Below, piece by piece: positions 28,267 through 37,298 of a stretch of 64,000 nt of DNA; position 1 is the first letter of the stretch; the number at the start of each line of letters is the position of its first letter. Position numbers and translations under genes: made by a program. Under the pieces are notes generated by a model, which worked only from the letters and a program-made list of their open reading frames with translations, ran no database searches and was not told the DNA's origin. Source of the stretch: Paraktedonobacter sp035294465 (GTDB lineage Bacteria > Chloroflexota > Ktedonobacteria > Ktedonobacterales > Ktedonobacteraceae); the NCBI GenBank assembly GCA_035294465.1, contig DATGKW010000054.1:50982-114981 (forward strand), in the 5' to 3' direction.

Positions 28267-29445
28267 CTAAATATGGGTCGTAGCACCTGGAGATAAATCG
28301 GTTATCTCTGCCGGATCACCTCCCTCTTCTTTCGTATGTGCCGGTCTACGCAAGCGTCCCTGCACGCGCCGCACCAGGCCAATCAGCCCTCCCGGCTCGA
28401 AGAGCAAGAAAAGCATAATCAACGCGCCATAAATTAACGCATTCAGATCCCCGCTGCTCAGGCCGCCTGTGGTGCTGGGCTGGGGAAGCAACTGAAAATG
28501 ATCGATCACCTGGGGCAATCCAAAGACGAAGGCCGCGCCCAGGATTGAACCCCAGATGCTGGCCACGCCGCCAATGATAATAGCCGCGACGAATTCAATG
28601 GACAGGGCCAGGCTCCAGTACCCTGGAACGATATAGGAGTTATATGAGGCATACAACGCCCCGGCGATGCCTGCCAGGAAGGACGAGAGAATAAAAGCAC
28701 CCATCTTGGCCTGGAGGAGATTCACGCCCATGATGGACGCGCCAATCTCGTGATCGCGCACCGCCTGGAAGGCCCGCCCGGCCCGTGAACGTATCACGTT
28801 GTGGACGAAGAGCGCAGCCAGCACGAGAACGGGCAGAATGAGCAGAAAATATTGCTGGCCGGGCGTCAGCGCAAGGCCCAGCAGCGGCAGCGTATTTTGT
28901 TGAGTAAAGATGCTCTCCCCAATGGCCGGCGCCGGGAAAGTTCGTCCTGGTGAACCGCCGGTGATGGCATGAAGATTCATAAAGAGATACTGGCCGATGA
29001 AGACCAGGGCCAGAGTAACAATAGCCAGGTAGAACCCTTTGAGGCGCAGCGCCGTGGGTCCGATCAATGCGCCGACCAGCGCGGCCACGATGCCCGCCGC
29101 TGGCAGCCAGATGATAAACGGCAGGCCCAGGCCCTGGGGATCGGTTGGTAGGGTTGGCGGAGCGCCTCCTAACAGAGCTGCGGTATAGGCCCCGATAGCC
29201 ATGAAGAACGCGATGCCCAGCGAAATCTGACCGGTATAGCCGGAGAGGACGTTCAGTCCCAGGGCTGCAATGGCAGCGATGAGCACATTATTGACAATCG
29301 TAAACCAGTCATCGCTCGCGGTCACAAAAAATAGGATAATAGCCAGCAGAAGAATTCCCGTGATGATCCAGCGCGAGGTATTGAGCGAACGTCCTGGCAT
29401 CTGGGCTTTCGCCAGAACCTGTTTTGTAGCGCTAAACTTGCTCAT
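28267..29445 (-). CDS. livM: Branched-chain amino acid ABC transporter permease LivM
   Basis: 392 residues with about ten membrane segments. Family marks are LNVLSGYTGQISLGIAFFMAIGAY near the N-terminus, the central GRAFQAVRDHEIGASIMGVN loop that contacts the ATPase, and GVASIWGSILGAAFVFGLPQ. A 35-residue charged cytoplasmic tail closes it. Start overlaps the livH stop (ATGA), indicating coupled translation. Confidence 0.95.
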   Translation of the reverse strand: MSKFSATKQVLAKAQMPGRSLNTSRWIITGILLLAIILFFVTASDDWFTIVNNVLIAAIAALGLNVLSGYTGQISLGIAFFMAIGAYTAALLGGAPPTLPTDPQGLGLPFIIWLPAAGIVAALVGALIGPTALRLKGFYLAIVTLALVFIGQYLFMNLHAITGGSPGRTFPAPAIGESIFTQQNTLPLLGLALTPGQQYFLLILPVLVLAALFVHNVIRSRAGRAFQAVRDHEIGASIMGVNLLQAKMGAFILSSFLAGIAGALYASYNSYIVPGYWSLALSIEFVAAIIIGGVASIWGSILGAAFVFGLPQVIDHFQLLPQPSTTGGLSSGDLNALIYGALIMLFLLFEPGGLIGLVRRVQGRLRRPAHTKEEGGDPAEITDLSPGATTHI

Positions 29446-30341
29446 ATCCGTTCCACCTTTCTCGTACCGAACAGGCCATATGGCCGGATGAGCAGAACAA
29501 GGATCATCAGCAGGTAGGGCATAATATCGTGGAAGCCCGCGCCCAGAAAATTAGACAGGTAGCTTTCGTAGCCGGCGGTGATATCCAGAGCCAGGCCAAT
29601 GATAATGCCGCCGACCACCGCGCCACTGATCGAATCGATCCCGCCCAGGATAATCGCCGGAAAGGCCAGCAACGCGACGCCCCCCAGTGTGGGATCGATG
29701 GCAAGATTGTTGATCGCCAGAAAAACGCCCCCCAGCGTGGCAATGCCGCCCGCGAGTCCCCAGGCCATCGCGTAGACCCCGCGCACGTTGATGCCAACTG
29801 CCAGCGCGGCCTCCTGATCCAGGGCGGTCGCACGCATAGCCAGGCCGTACCTGGTGAAGCGGAAGAAGTAGAAGAGTCCCGCGCACAGCAGAATCGTGAC
29901 GCCGATGGTCCACAGATCATTCGTACCGATGTGGACACCAGCCAGGTTGAAGCCGCTGTTGACACCGAAGGGCGAGGCGGCAGGGATGATCTGAGAACCG
30001 AAAGCCACGAGGACAAGGGTAAGCAGGATAGTGTCCAGCCCGATAGTAATCATCAGAATCGAGAAGGTCGGGCGACCGATCATGCGCCGCAGCACGAAAC
30101 GTTCAAAGAGCAAGCCAATCAGGATCGTAGTCACAAGCCCCAGCAGCAGAGCCACGAGGAACGGCAGATGCCAGAGAAAGACGCCAGCTGAGACAATATA
30201 CGCTCCCACCAGGAGTATTTCGCCCTGGGCAAAGTTGATAACCTCGCTGGCCTTGAAAATGATTGAAAAGCCGAGGCCGATCAGAGCATAAATACAGCCC
30301 AGGGAAATACCGGCAAATACCAGTTGCAAAAAATAGGCCAT
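29442..30341 (-). CDS. livH: Branched-chain amino acid ABC transporter permease LivH
   Basis: 299 residues from the ATG at 30341, which has GGAGG close in front; an upstream in-frame ATG is rejected. About eight membrane segments; FAGISLGCIYALIGLGFSII, INFAQGEILLVGAYI, the RATALDQEAALAVGIN loop and GGIDSISGAVVGGIIIGL are typical of LivH. It forms the membrane channel together with LivM. Confidence 0.95.
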   Translation of the reverse strand: MAYFLQLVFAGISLGCIYALIGLGFSIIFKASEVINFAQGEILLVGAYIVSAGVFLWHLPFLVALLLGLVTTILIGLLFERFVLRRMIGRPTFSILMITIGLDTILLTLVLVAFGSQIIPAASPFGVNSGFNLAGVHIGTNDLWTIGVTILLCAGLFYFFRFTRYGLAMRATALDQEAALAVGINVRGVYAMAWGLAGGIATLGGVFLAINNLAIDPTLGGVALLAFPAIILGGIDSISGAVVGGIIIGLALDITAGYESYLSNFLGAGFHDIMPYLLMILVLLIRPYGLFGTRKVERI

Positions 30342-30370
30342 AGCTCCTCCATCCCGTGAAAGGACACAGA

Positions 30371-31216
30371 TCAAACAGATTTCACAGTGCTCGTGTTCTC
30401 CCCAAAGTCTTCGCCCAGATAGGCTTTGATGACATCGGGATTGGCCTGCACCTCCGCCGGGGTGCCCAGCGCGATTGCGCGCCCAAAATCGAGAACCAGC
30501 ACGCGGTCAGCAATGCCCATGACCAGCGCCATATCGTGCTCGACAAGGATCTGAGTCACGCCAAGCTGCCGCTGAATATCGACAATCGCGGAGGCAATCT
30601 CCTCTGTTTCTTCGACGCTCATGCCCGCCACCGGCTCGTCCAGCAAGAGCAGCTTCGGTTCCAGGGCCAGGGCGCGGGCTACGTCTGCGCGCTTTTGCAC
30701 CCCGTAGGGCAGGCTGCCCAGCGGCGCGTGAGCAACGCGCTTGAGATCCAGCAGTTCCAGTAGATGCAGACAGTACGCGCGATTCTTGCGCTCCTCAGCG
30801 CGCGTTTTGCCCAGATAGAGGCCACCCATCAACACGCCGCTGTGCATGCGCGAGTGCCGGCCCAGCAACAGATAATCCAGCACGGTCATCGTGGGAAATT
30901 GCCCCAGGTTCTGGAAGGTGCGAGCGATACCAGCTCGCGCGACCTGATGGGTCTTGAGGCTCAGCAGGTCTTTGCCATCGAAGATAACCCGGCCAGTCAC
31001 CGGCTGGTAGACCCGCGAAATTACGTTGAACAGGGAAGTTTTGCCCGCGCCGTTAGGGCCGATCACAGCAAAGAGTTCGCCAGGCAGCACCTCGAGGGAG
31101 ACATCACTCAGCGCTTTGACGCCCGCGAACTGCACCGAAATCTCTTCTACCGAGAGAAGCGCGTCAGGGCTGGTGGCCTGGTCAAGTCCGGGGTCTCTGG
31201 CAGATGCGGTGCTCAT
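30371..31216 (-). CDS. livG: Branched-chain amino acid ABC transporter ATPase LivG
   Basis: 281 residues from the ATG at 31216, which overlaps the livF stop as ATGA; an ATG 9 nt upstream is also possible. Walker A GPNGAGKTS, signature region LPYGVQKRADVARAL, in which LSGGQ is replaced by LPYGVQ, and Walker B LLLLDEPVAG with the LivG-type E. It powers uptake with LivF. Confidence 0.94.
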   Translation of the reverse strand: MSTASARDPGLDQATSPDALLSVEEISVQFAGVKALSDVSLEVLPGELFAVIGPNGAGKTSLFNVISRVYQPVTGRVIFDGKDLLSLKTHQVARAGIARTFQNLGQFPTMTVLDYLLLGRHSRMHSGVLMGGLYLGKTRAEERKNRAYCLHLLELLDLKRVAHAPLGSLPYGVQKRADVARALALEPKLLLLDEPVAGMSVEETEEIASAIVDIQRQLGVTQILVEHDMALVMGIADRVLVLDFGRAIALGTPAEVQANPDVIKAYLGEDFGENTSTVKSV

Positions 31217-32004
31217 AAGGTCCATTTCCTTCCCGGCTGGCGTTCACGCAGCGCCTCTACTTTGCCGCGCTGCCCGCCTTCGTGCAGCCCCAGATAAAAT
31301 TTTCGCACGCTCTCATCCTGTAGAAGCTTAGCGGCAGGCTGGGCCAGCACTACTTTGCCGGTGTCCAGTACGTAGCCGGAATGCGCGATAGACAGTGCCA
31401 TTTGCGCGTTTTGCTCAACCAGCAGCACTGCGGTCCCGTTGGCGTTGATATTCGCGATAATTGCGCGGATCTGCTGCACCATCGAGGGAGCCAGACCCAG
31501 CGAAGGCTCGTCCATCAGGAGCAGTTTGGGAGTAGCCATCAGCGCCCGGCCAATCGCCAGCATCTGTTGCTCTCCGCCGGAGAGATAGCCGGCGTGGCTT
31601 CTGCGCCGTTCGCGCAGCACCGGAAATAACTCCATCACCCACTCATACGCCCGTTTCGTTGCGCCGGAATCACGCGAGGAGAGCGCGCCCGCGCGTAGAT
31701 TTTCTTCGATGGTCAGATCGCTGAAGAGCCGGCGGCCTTCCAGGACCTGGGCAATACCGCGACGCACAATTTGCGTCGTGTTCAGGCGATCAATGCGCTC
31801 GCCATCAAAGAAGATCGAGCCGTTCAACATGCCGGCTCTGTGGAGAGACAAAAGACCGGAGATCGCACGAATAATTGTTGTTTTGCCCGCCCCATTCGCG
31901 CCCAACAGCGCCACGACCGCTTTATCCTGCACTTCCAGCGAAACGTCCTGTACAGCAGGAACGCTACTTTGATAGGCAACCGTGAGATCCTGAACTACCA
32001 GCAT
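31213..32004 (-). CDS. livF: Branched-chain amino acid ABC transporter ATPase LivF
   Basis: 263 residues from the ATG at 32004, 8 nt behind GGAG. Walker A GANGAGKTT, signature LSGGEQQMLAIGRAL, Walker B LLLMDEPSLGLAP, the usual LivF form. First gene of the livF-livG-livH-livM-binding protein operon, an order with the ATPases first. A probable extended -10 promoter lies just upstream. Confidence 0.95.
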   Translation of the reverse strand: MLVVQDLTVAYQSSVPAVQDVSLEVQDKAVVALLGANGAGKTTIIRAISGLLSLHRAGMLNGSIFFDGERIDRLNTTQIVRRGIAQVLEGRRLFSDLTIEENLRAGALSSRDSGATKRAYEWVMELFPVLRERRRSHAGYLSGGEQQMLAIGRALMATPKLLLMDEPSLGLAPSMVQQIRAIIANINANGTAVLLVEQNAQMALSIAHSGYVLDTGKVVLAQPAAKLLQDESVRKFYLGLHEGGQRGKVEALRERQPGRKWTL

Positions 32005-32038
32005 GATGCATTCTCCACACACATTCGGATAAGGAACA

Positions 32039-32047
32039 AGTATAGCA
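32039..32047 (-). promoter_or_regulatory. Possible extended -10 promoter of the Liv operon
   Basis: Minus-strand TGCTATACT lies 35 nt upstream of the livF start. No good -35 is seen, but the TGn extension can replace it. Confidence 0.4.
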
Positions 32048-32107
32048 TAGCTTAAAAATGTTCTCGCAATGTTCTGGACGGTCGCTCCGCTTCGCTGCCT
32101 GATGGTT

Positions 32108-32947
32108 TTACCGGCTCAAGAAATCATTAACGGCCCACATAAACTCATCAAATTTGCTGCGATGGATATTATGCGTGGCTCCGTCGATCTGCACGGCGCG
32201 GCTATGTGCGGACAGATATCCCCTGGCCTGCTCCCAGGCAACGTCATCCAGTGTTGTTCCCAGACTTGCGTCAGCGCGGATCAAGAGCGTGGGAGCGGCG
32301 ATATCGGCCAGCAGCGGAAGGATCTCACCGATTCGACCGGCATCCTCGAAGACGCTGATGACCGCTTCGCGACTGACTTTCTGCAGCGCCTCAACCTTGC
32401 CTTCAATATCGGCTGCGTTCCAGCCGGGATTGTCAGCCGTGATTTCTGGCCGCAATTCATCGGCGGGACGGCCAATATCTTTAGTATAGAAGGCAACGTG
32501 TTCTTCGACATTGCCCCGGCCAAAATTATGTGCCGGGTCCTCAAGGATTACCCGCGCAAGTTCGGGCACCGGCTTTTGTGGGCCAGATCCACTGGCCAGC
32601 ACCATCGCCGTCGCACCGCCCCAGGAATGTCCCACGAGCAGGGAACACTCCAATTCCAGTGCCTCTAGAAAGGCTGCGGCATCGTCGGCGGTATGGCGCA
32701 GGCTATAGGCTCCGCGCGAGGGTTTGATGCTGTCGCCATGCCCGCGCATATCCAGCGCATAGACTCTGTAGCGGTCCGCCAGCGCCGGTCCCACGCGCAC
32801 CCAGCTTTGCGCGGAACTGGTAATACCGTGCAGCAATAACGCGGCAGGAAGATCGGTTCGTTCAGCTCCCCAGGTAAAATAATGAAAGCGGCCTGCGGGC
32901 AAATCGATCAGGTGAGATTGCCCGCTTGTTTCAAGGCTATCGGCCAT
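32108..32947 (-). CDS. Alpha/beta hydrolase
   Basis: 279 residues. HG oxyanion segment LLLHGITSS, DMRGHGDS, nucleophile Ser108 in GHSWGG, the acid in TLLIRAD and a late His in GATHNIH make a complete triad. The cap domain is short. Enzymes of this group are esterases, lactonases or C-C hydrolases; the substrate cannot be told. It lies 103 nt upstream of livF on the same strand. Confidence 0.9.
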   Translation of the reverse strand: MADSLETSGQSHLIDLPAGRFHYFTWGAERTDLPAALLLHGITSSAQSWVRVGPALADRYRVYALDMRGHGDSIKPSRGAYSLRHTADDAAAFLEALELECSLLVGHSWGGATAMVLASGSGPQKPVPELARVILEDPAHNFGRGNVEEHVAFYTKDIGRPADELRPEITADNPGWNAADIEGKVEALQKVSREAVISVFEDAGRIGEILPLLADIAAPTLLIRADASLGTTLDDVAWEQARGYLSAHSRAVQIDGATHNIHRSKFDEFMWAVNDFLSR

Positions 32948-33208
32948 ATGGTGCTCCTTTTTTGGGGGTGTATTACTCTACCTGATCTTTATTATGCCAC
33001 AATTCTGATCAACCTCTCAGGCTGTCATGATAAATGTCCTTTCAGGTAAGTAGGGTTAGCCCTCCCACACAAGCACTTGCTCTCCAATGTAGACCCCAGG
33101 GCACATTAACCTGATCGACGCTCCTTTGAGGCGTCTCCGGTCCGCTTTGGTTTGGGCCATCCCTTGACAGGCCGAGCTAAGCGAGGTTGTCACCCTTTCA
33201 CGAATTTC

Positions 33209-33970
33209 CTAATGTAAGAGATCAACCCGAAATGGATCGAAGCGAAGGATTTTCCACTGGGTCCCTTCTCTTACCACATAGGGATAGACTTTCGACGTGT
33301 TCTCTCCCCGTATCACCTTTACCGTAAAACTAGCCTGGTTTGCAACCATAGACCACCCCCCGGTGAGCTTGTGCTCGGTGATGGCTCCTAACTTTCTGTT
33401 CAACGCTTGTTGCATCTGCATGAAACTGTCCGGGGTCAGAGGCACTCCCTCCAGAATCTTCATATGGGAACTCAAGCACTCCCATGCGGCGGCGTAATCC
33501 TGAGTTTCAAGCGCCATAAAATAGCGATGGAGCAATTCAACAGATGGGTGGTTTTTGGCGAAAAGAAAGAGCAGCGCTCCCACCAGGAAAAGTACGAGTC
33601 CTGTTCCCCCACCAAAGAGGGCTTCGGTAGGGAAGAAAGGCCGGGGATCAATCTGGGCATCATGAGGATGAGTAGGGTAGTAAAGGACAGACACGCGCTC
33701 CCCAGAGGCAAAAGTACTGGAGCGAGTGTTTGCTTGAAATGTGATTGACTTCTCCGAAGCTGTCCGAAAGCTCACCACTGGCGCGCATCCATCTGCATCG
33801 TTCTCGCAAGAAAGGATGGTGCCCGATGCTGCTACAGTGCCGGACAACGAGATCATTTGAATGCCTATAACCAGAAATAGGATCACGATCAGGAATGCTC
33901 CAATGCCGACAAGGATCATCCCCGCCAAGGCCATAGGGCCGATTTTTCGCTGTAGAGGCTTTAATCGCAT
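33209..33970 (-). CDS. DUF3592-type membrane protein
   Basis: 253 residues from the ATG at 33970 behind AAGGAG; the longer frame is not supported. Two membrane helices (about 14-37 and 115-136) enclose a 75-residue extracytoplasmic loop that matches the DUF3592 pattern (PVVSFRT, VSVLYYPTHPHDAQID). After the second helix a 110-residue cytoplasmic domain resembles an NTF2/DUF4878-like fold. Function unknown. The 260 nt downstream of it show no gene. Confidence 0.7.
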   Translation of the reverse strand: MRLKPLQRKIGPMALAGMILVGIGAFLIVILFLVIGIQMISLSGTVAASGTILSCENDADGCAPVVSFRTASEKSITFQANTRSSTFASGERVSVLYYPTHPHDAQIDPRPFFPTEALFGGGTGLVLFLVGALLFLFAKNHPSVELLHRYFMALETQDYAAAWECLSSHMKILEGVPLTPDSFMQMQQALNRKLGAITEHKLTGGWSMVANQASFTVKVIRGENTSKVYPYVVREGTQWKILRFDPFRVDLLH

Positions 33971-34453
33971 CGGTGACTCCTTTCGCGCATCGAGAGGAAC
34001 CGTTCTTGCTTGTCCACAAAATAGCAATCATCATTCCCATCCAACCACATCCCGACCCATTTCGTATAACCATGAGCATCCCATTCGACCTGATGACACA
34101 TCCGTTTTTTGCATTCTCGCTAGTTCGTCAACTTCTCGATGAGGAATGCACTTTACACATTTGAAAAACAGCATGCCCGCCAGAAAGCAGTTTTTCCAGG
34201 AAACAGGTGTCTCGCTGCCCAATATACTTATATCATATCGGAAGACAAGTGTTCATATTAGAGGGTCTACCCTGCTTATCCAGGAAGGCATTCACCATAT
34301 TATGACAAACATATTCCAGATCTAACCGTCACCAAGAATATCAGCACCGACTGTCTATATCATAGCTTGTGCCCTTGACGTGATTGGCATGGAGGGGTAT
34401 CATTCCGTGCAGACATCGGTCTGTTCTCACTTATTTTGAAAGGCAGGAAAAGT
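33971..34453. other. Intergenic region with one promoter
   Basis: Nothing coding is seen. A plus-strand promoter TTGACG (34375-34380), 17-nt spacer, TATCAT (34398-34403) stands 50 nt before the zinc-ribbon gene. Confidence 0.5.
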
Positions 34454-34840
34454 ATGGTCTGCCCACAATGTCGCGCCGGATGCGCGGCTGAAGATACATT
34501 CTGTCATCGTTGTGGAGCCGATTTGAGCCTCCAGTCAAAAAGCCTGGTTCCGGTGCAATCGCGTCTCCCTACCGTTTTGCGCAGCCCACAGTTGCCACGC
34601 CTGGCAGCGGGCGTGGGTGCTCTGGCAGTAGGTATCGGACTGGAATATTTGCGTCGTGGTTTGCTAGCTCGTCTGGCCCACTCGACCCGCTCGTCCAGGA
34701 AATTGCTGCCGACGTTCTCGCCCAACCCTGTTCGCGAACTGCTAGCGCCTGCGGAGAAAAAGCCGATAAAGCTGCCAAAGGGCTACCAGATTCATGAAAC
34801 GGTAGTCTATATGAGCCGGGTGATTCGTCGCGAAGATTAA
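34454..34840 (+). CDS. Zinc-ribbon protein of unknown function
   Basis: 128 residues from the ATG at 34454 behind AGGA. Residues 3-24 hold two CxxC pairs (CPQC, CHRC) of a zinc ribbon. A Pro-rich linker follows, then a weak hydrophobic segment (LAAGVGALAVGIGLEYL, about 53-69) that may be a membrane helix, and a basic C-terminal half. Common domain layout in this phylum; no function known to me. Confidence 0.75.
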   Translation: MVCPQCRAGCAAEDTFCHRCGADLSLQSKSLVPVQSRLPTVLRSPQLPRLAAGVGALAVGIGLEYLRRGLLARLAHSTRSSRKLLPTFSPNPVRELLAPAEKKPIKLPKGYQIHETVVYMSRVIRRED

Positions 34841-34845
34841 TCCCT

Positions 34846-34874
34846 GCCTGAGACAAATTTTATCTGTCTCAGGC
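34846..34874 (+). terminator. Hairpin after the zinc-ribbon gene
   Basis: Perfect 10-bp stem GCCTGAGACA / TGTCTCAGGC with a 9-nt A/T loop, 6 nt after the stop codon. No T tract, so termination is likely but not certain. Confidence 0.5.
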
Positions 34875-34898
34875 GTCCTGAATTGAAAAGAAATCTGC

Positions 34899-35858
34899 AT
34901 GGCTCTACTCTTGCGAGACGGGGACGTACGTTCCCTGCTGGAAATCTCTGACGCGATAGATGCGCTGGAGCAGGCATTTACAGCCCTCTCATACGGTAAT
35001 GCAATCAACCGCCCCCGCGCGCGTCTGATCCAGTCGAATGGTATCTTACATATGCTCGCGGCCTCCTATGCGGGCGCAGGCGTGCTCGGCCTCAAGACAT
35101 TCACCGTGTTTCATCAGGGAGTGCGCTCGGTCGTCCTGCTTTTTAGCTCGGAGGACGGTCGCTTGCTCGCGCTGATCGAGGCCGACTGGCTGGGGCAGAT
35201 ACGTACCGGCGCGACCAGCGGCCTGGCTACTCGGCATCTGGCGATACCCGAAGCCGACGAGGTTGGCCTGATAGGCGCAGGCAAGCAGGCAGCAACACAA
35301 TTGATGGGTGTGTGCGCCGTACGTCCCATTCGTAAAATAGCTGTGTATAGCCGGCACCAGCCCGCGTGCGAAGCATTCTGCCAGCAAATGACACAGCAAT
35401 TACAGGTTGAGGTGACACCCGCAACCAGTTCGCGTGAAGCTGTGGAAGAAGCCGACGTAGTAATTACTGCCACGACTGCTGGCGAACCGGTCTTCGATGG
35501 CGAATGGCTGAAGCCAGGCTGCCACGTCAACGCTATTGGCTCAAACTGGCCCAGAAGGCGTGAGATCGATGACACCACCCTGCAGCGCGCCAGCCTGATT
35601 GTAACCGACTCGGTGGAGCAGGCCCGCTTAGAAGCTGGCGATCTCCTGATCCCCGCGAACGCGAAAAAGCTGGACTGGGAGAGCGTTTGGGAACTGGCGG
35701 ACGTAGTGGCCGGCGACGGTCCCCAGCGCAATTCGTCCTACGATATCACGGTCTTCAAGGCTGTAGGCGTGGCTTTAGAAGATATTACAGTCGCCGCCCG
35801 CGCCTATACCCTCGCCCGCGAGCGAGGCGTGGGCGAGGAGATCAAGCTACTTGGGTAA
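34899..35858 (+). CDS. Ornithine cyclodeaminase / mu-crystallin family protein
   Basis: 319 residues. The family fold is shown by LLRDGDVRSLL, the RPRARL strand, GLKTFTVF, the RTGATSGLATRHL segment and the NAD-binding GLIGAGKQAATQL near residue 130. EADVVITATTAGEPVFDG and HVNAIGSNWP follow. Members are NAD(P)-dependent enzymes on amino acids or imines (ornithine cyclodeaminase, alanine dehydrogenase, ketimine reductase). The reaction here cannot be chosen. Weak ribosome site. Confidence 0.9.
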   Translation: MALLLRDGDVRSLLEISDAIDALEQAFTALSYGNAINRPRARLIQSNGILHMLAASYAGAGVLGLKTFTVFHQGVRSVVLLFSSEDGRLLALIEADWLGQIRTGATSGLATRHLAIPEADEVGLIGAGKQAATQLMGVCAVRPIRKIAVYSRHQPACEAFCQQMTQQLQVEVTPATSSREAVEEADVVITATTAGEPVFDGEWLKPGCHVNAIGSNWPRRREIDDTTLQRASLIVTDSVEQARLEAGDLLIPANAKKLDWESVWELADVVAGDGPQRNSSYDITVFKAVGVALEDITVAARAYTLARERGVGEEIKLLG

Positions 35859-35864
35859 TGCTCT

Positions 35865-37289
35865 ATGCAACATTCACACGAACCCCCACGCCATAGAGAA
35901 CCGCTTCAGCGTAGACTATCTCGCTTCAGCGGGAGCCTCTCGCTTCGCTGGACGCGTGCTTGCGCGCAGGAAGATTCGCGGGTTGTTCAGGCGTCAGGCG
36001 GAATCCGCTCTGAGCGGACGCTCCCCGATAAATCTGGAAAGGACACAATCAATCAGCTCTCCCCGGCAAGTTCTGCTCATGTGCTTCTCCTTCTAGCCGT
36101 GCTGCTATTTAGTCTCGCCAGCTGTGCTACGAGCGGGGGGGTCTTCGGTGGAGGTGAATGGCAGGCCGGCAGCTTACAGAACCAGAATCTCCAGGTCCTC
36201 GCGGTTGACCCCAATCATCTGCAAGATATTTACGCAGGCGATGCGCGAAATGGCATTTTCGTTAGCACCGATACGGGGCAGACCTGGAAGCCGAGCAACA
36301 CGGGCCTACCCGTTCCGCTGGCTATCCATGCCCTGTCTTTCGATACCCCCGGCAAAAAGCTCTATGCCGCCACCTCGGCCGGCCTCTTCGTCAGCAGCAA
36401 TTTCGCTCGCTCGTGGAACCGCGTGACAGGCGTGCCCGTCGATGATTATACCGCCCTGACCTTCAATATCAACTCGTCACGCGTGATCTATGCCGCAGCC
36501 GCGCACGCAGGTCTGTTCGAGAGTGCAGACGATGGAGCCAGTTGGAAGAATATCAGTCATGGCCTGCCCGCTGGTTTGATTACCAGTATTCTCTACAATC
36601 CCGATCAAAATCAGCTCTGGGTGGCCTTTGCTAACGCGCTCTATCGCTCCGATAACGATGGCGCGAGTTGGCGCGTGATGGATAACGGCCTGCCTCCCGA
36701 CGTGGGTATCAACGCTCTCTGTCTGGGAATTGTCAGCAGTACCAGCAACATCATCACGCTCTTTGCAGGCACGAATCATGGCTTTTTCCTCTCAACAGAC
36801 TCCGGCCTGCACTGGGCGCAGAGTCAGTCCTCGCTGGTTAAACTCCATATTAGCGCCGTGCTGCTCGACGCCACCCAGCCCAATATCGTCTATATCTCTA
36901 CCAACATAGGCGTCCTGAGCAGCAATGATAATGGTCAGAACTGGGACCAGGTTGGCACCGGTCTGCCCAGAAACCAGCCTCTAGCCGGTCTTGCGCAAGG
37001 GGGCGCCAACAACTCCCAGCTTTTCGTTGCCTCTCATGGCATCTATCTCTTTCCAGGCTACGGCGGGGCGGCTGCCGGCCCTGCGAACGTTTTCCCAATC
37101 ATCCTGATCCTGCTTTTTTTCGGTTTGCTCTATTACTTCTTTGTCATCCGCCGCCGTAACCTCGTCGGGCGCTTTGCGGCTCGACTGCGCGAGATGAACG
37201 AGCCAGACGAGGGGAGCAGCCAGAACGGGCGAATTCCGGCACCAGGAAACATACACGACGCTGAGGGGGGCGAAAAAGAAGAGAAATAG
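35865..37289 (+). CDS. Asp-box beta-propeller lipoprotein with C-terminal membrane anchor
   Basis: 474 codons from the only ATG of the frame. The true start is doubtful: a lipoprotein leader (LLLLAVLLFSLASC, Cys87) begins near residue 72, and the 72 residues before it look non-coding. A GTG at 36081 or a rare start behind GGAAAGGA at about 36040 are alternatives. The mature part has six Asp-box repeats (S-x-D-x-G-x-x-W, for example STDTGQTW, SADDGASW, SNDNGQNW), giving a sortilin/Ycf48-like propeller outside the cell. A membrane helix at about 403-424 and a charged cytoplasmic tail end it. It overlaps no neighbour and is followed after 9 nt by the ferric-reductase-like gene. Ligand unknown. 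Confidence 0.8.
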   Translation: MQHSHEPPRHREPLQRRLSRFSGSLSLRWTRACAQEDSRVVQASGGIRSERTLPDKSGKDTINQLSPASSAHVLLLLAVLLFSLASCATSGGVFGGGEWQAGSLQNQNLQVLAVDPNHLQDIYAGDARNGIFVSTDTGQTWKPSNTGLPVPLAIHALSFDTPGKKLYAATSAGLFVSSNFARSWNRVTGVPVDDYTALTFNINSSRVIYAAAAHAGLFESADDGASWKNISHGLPAGLITSILYNPDQNQLWVAFANALYRSDNDGASWRVMDNGLPPDVGINALCLGIVSSTSNIITLFAGTNHGFFLSTDSGLHWAQSQSSLVKLHISAVLLDATQPNIVYISTNIGVLSSNDNGQNWDQVGTGLPRNQPLAGLAQGGANNSQLFVASHGIYLFPGYGGAAAGPANVFPIILILLFFGLLYYFFVIRRRNLVGRFAARLREMNEPDEGSSQNGRIPAPGNIHDAEGGEKEEK

Positions 37290-37298
37290 CGCAATGGC

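Noticed and set aside
35851..36096. 81-codon plus-strand frame at the start of the propeller gene
   Set aside because: It ends early in another frame, and only the propeller frame continues into conserved repeats. It is kept in mind as a possible sign of a frameshift.
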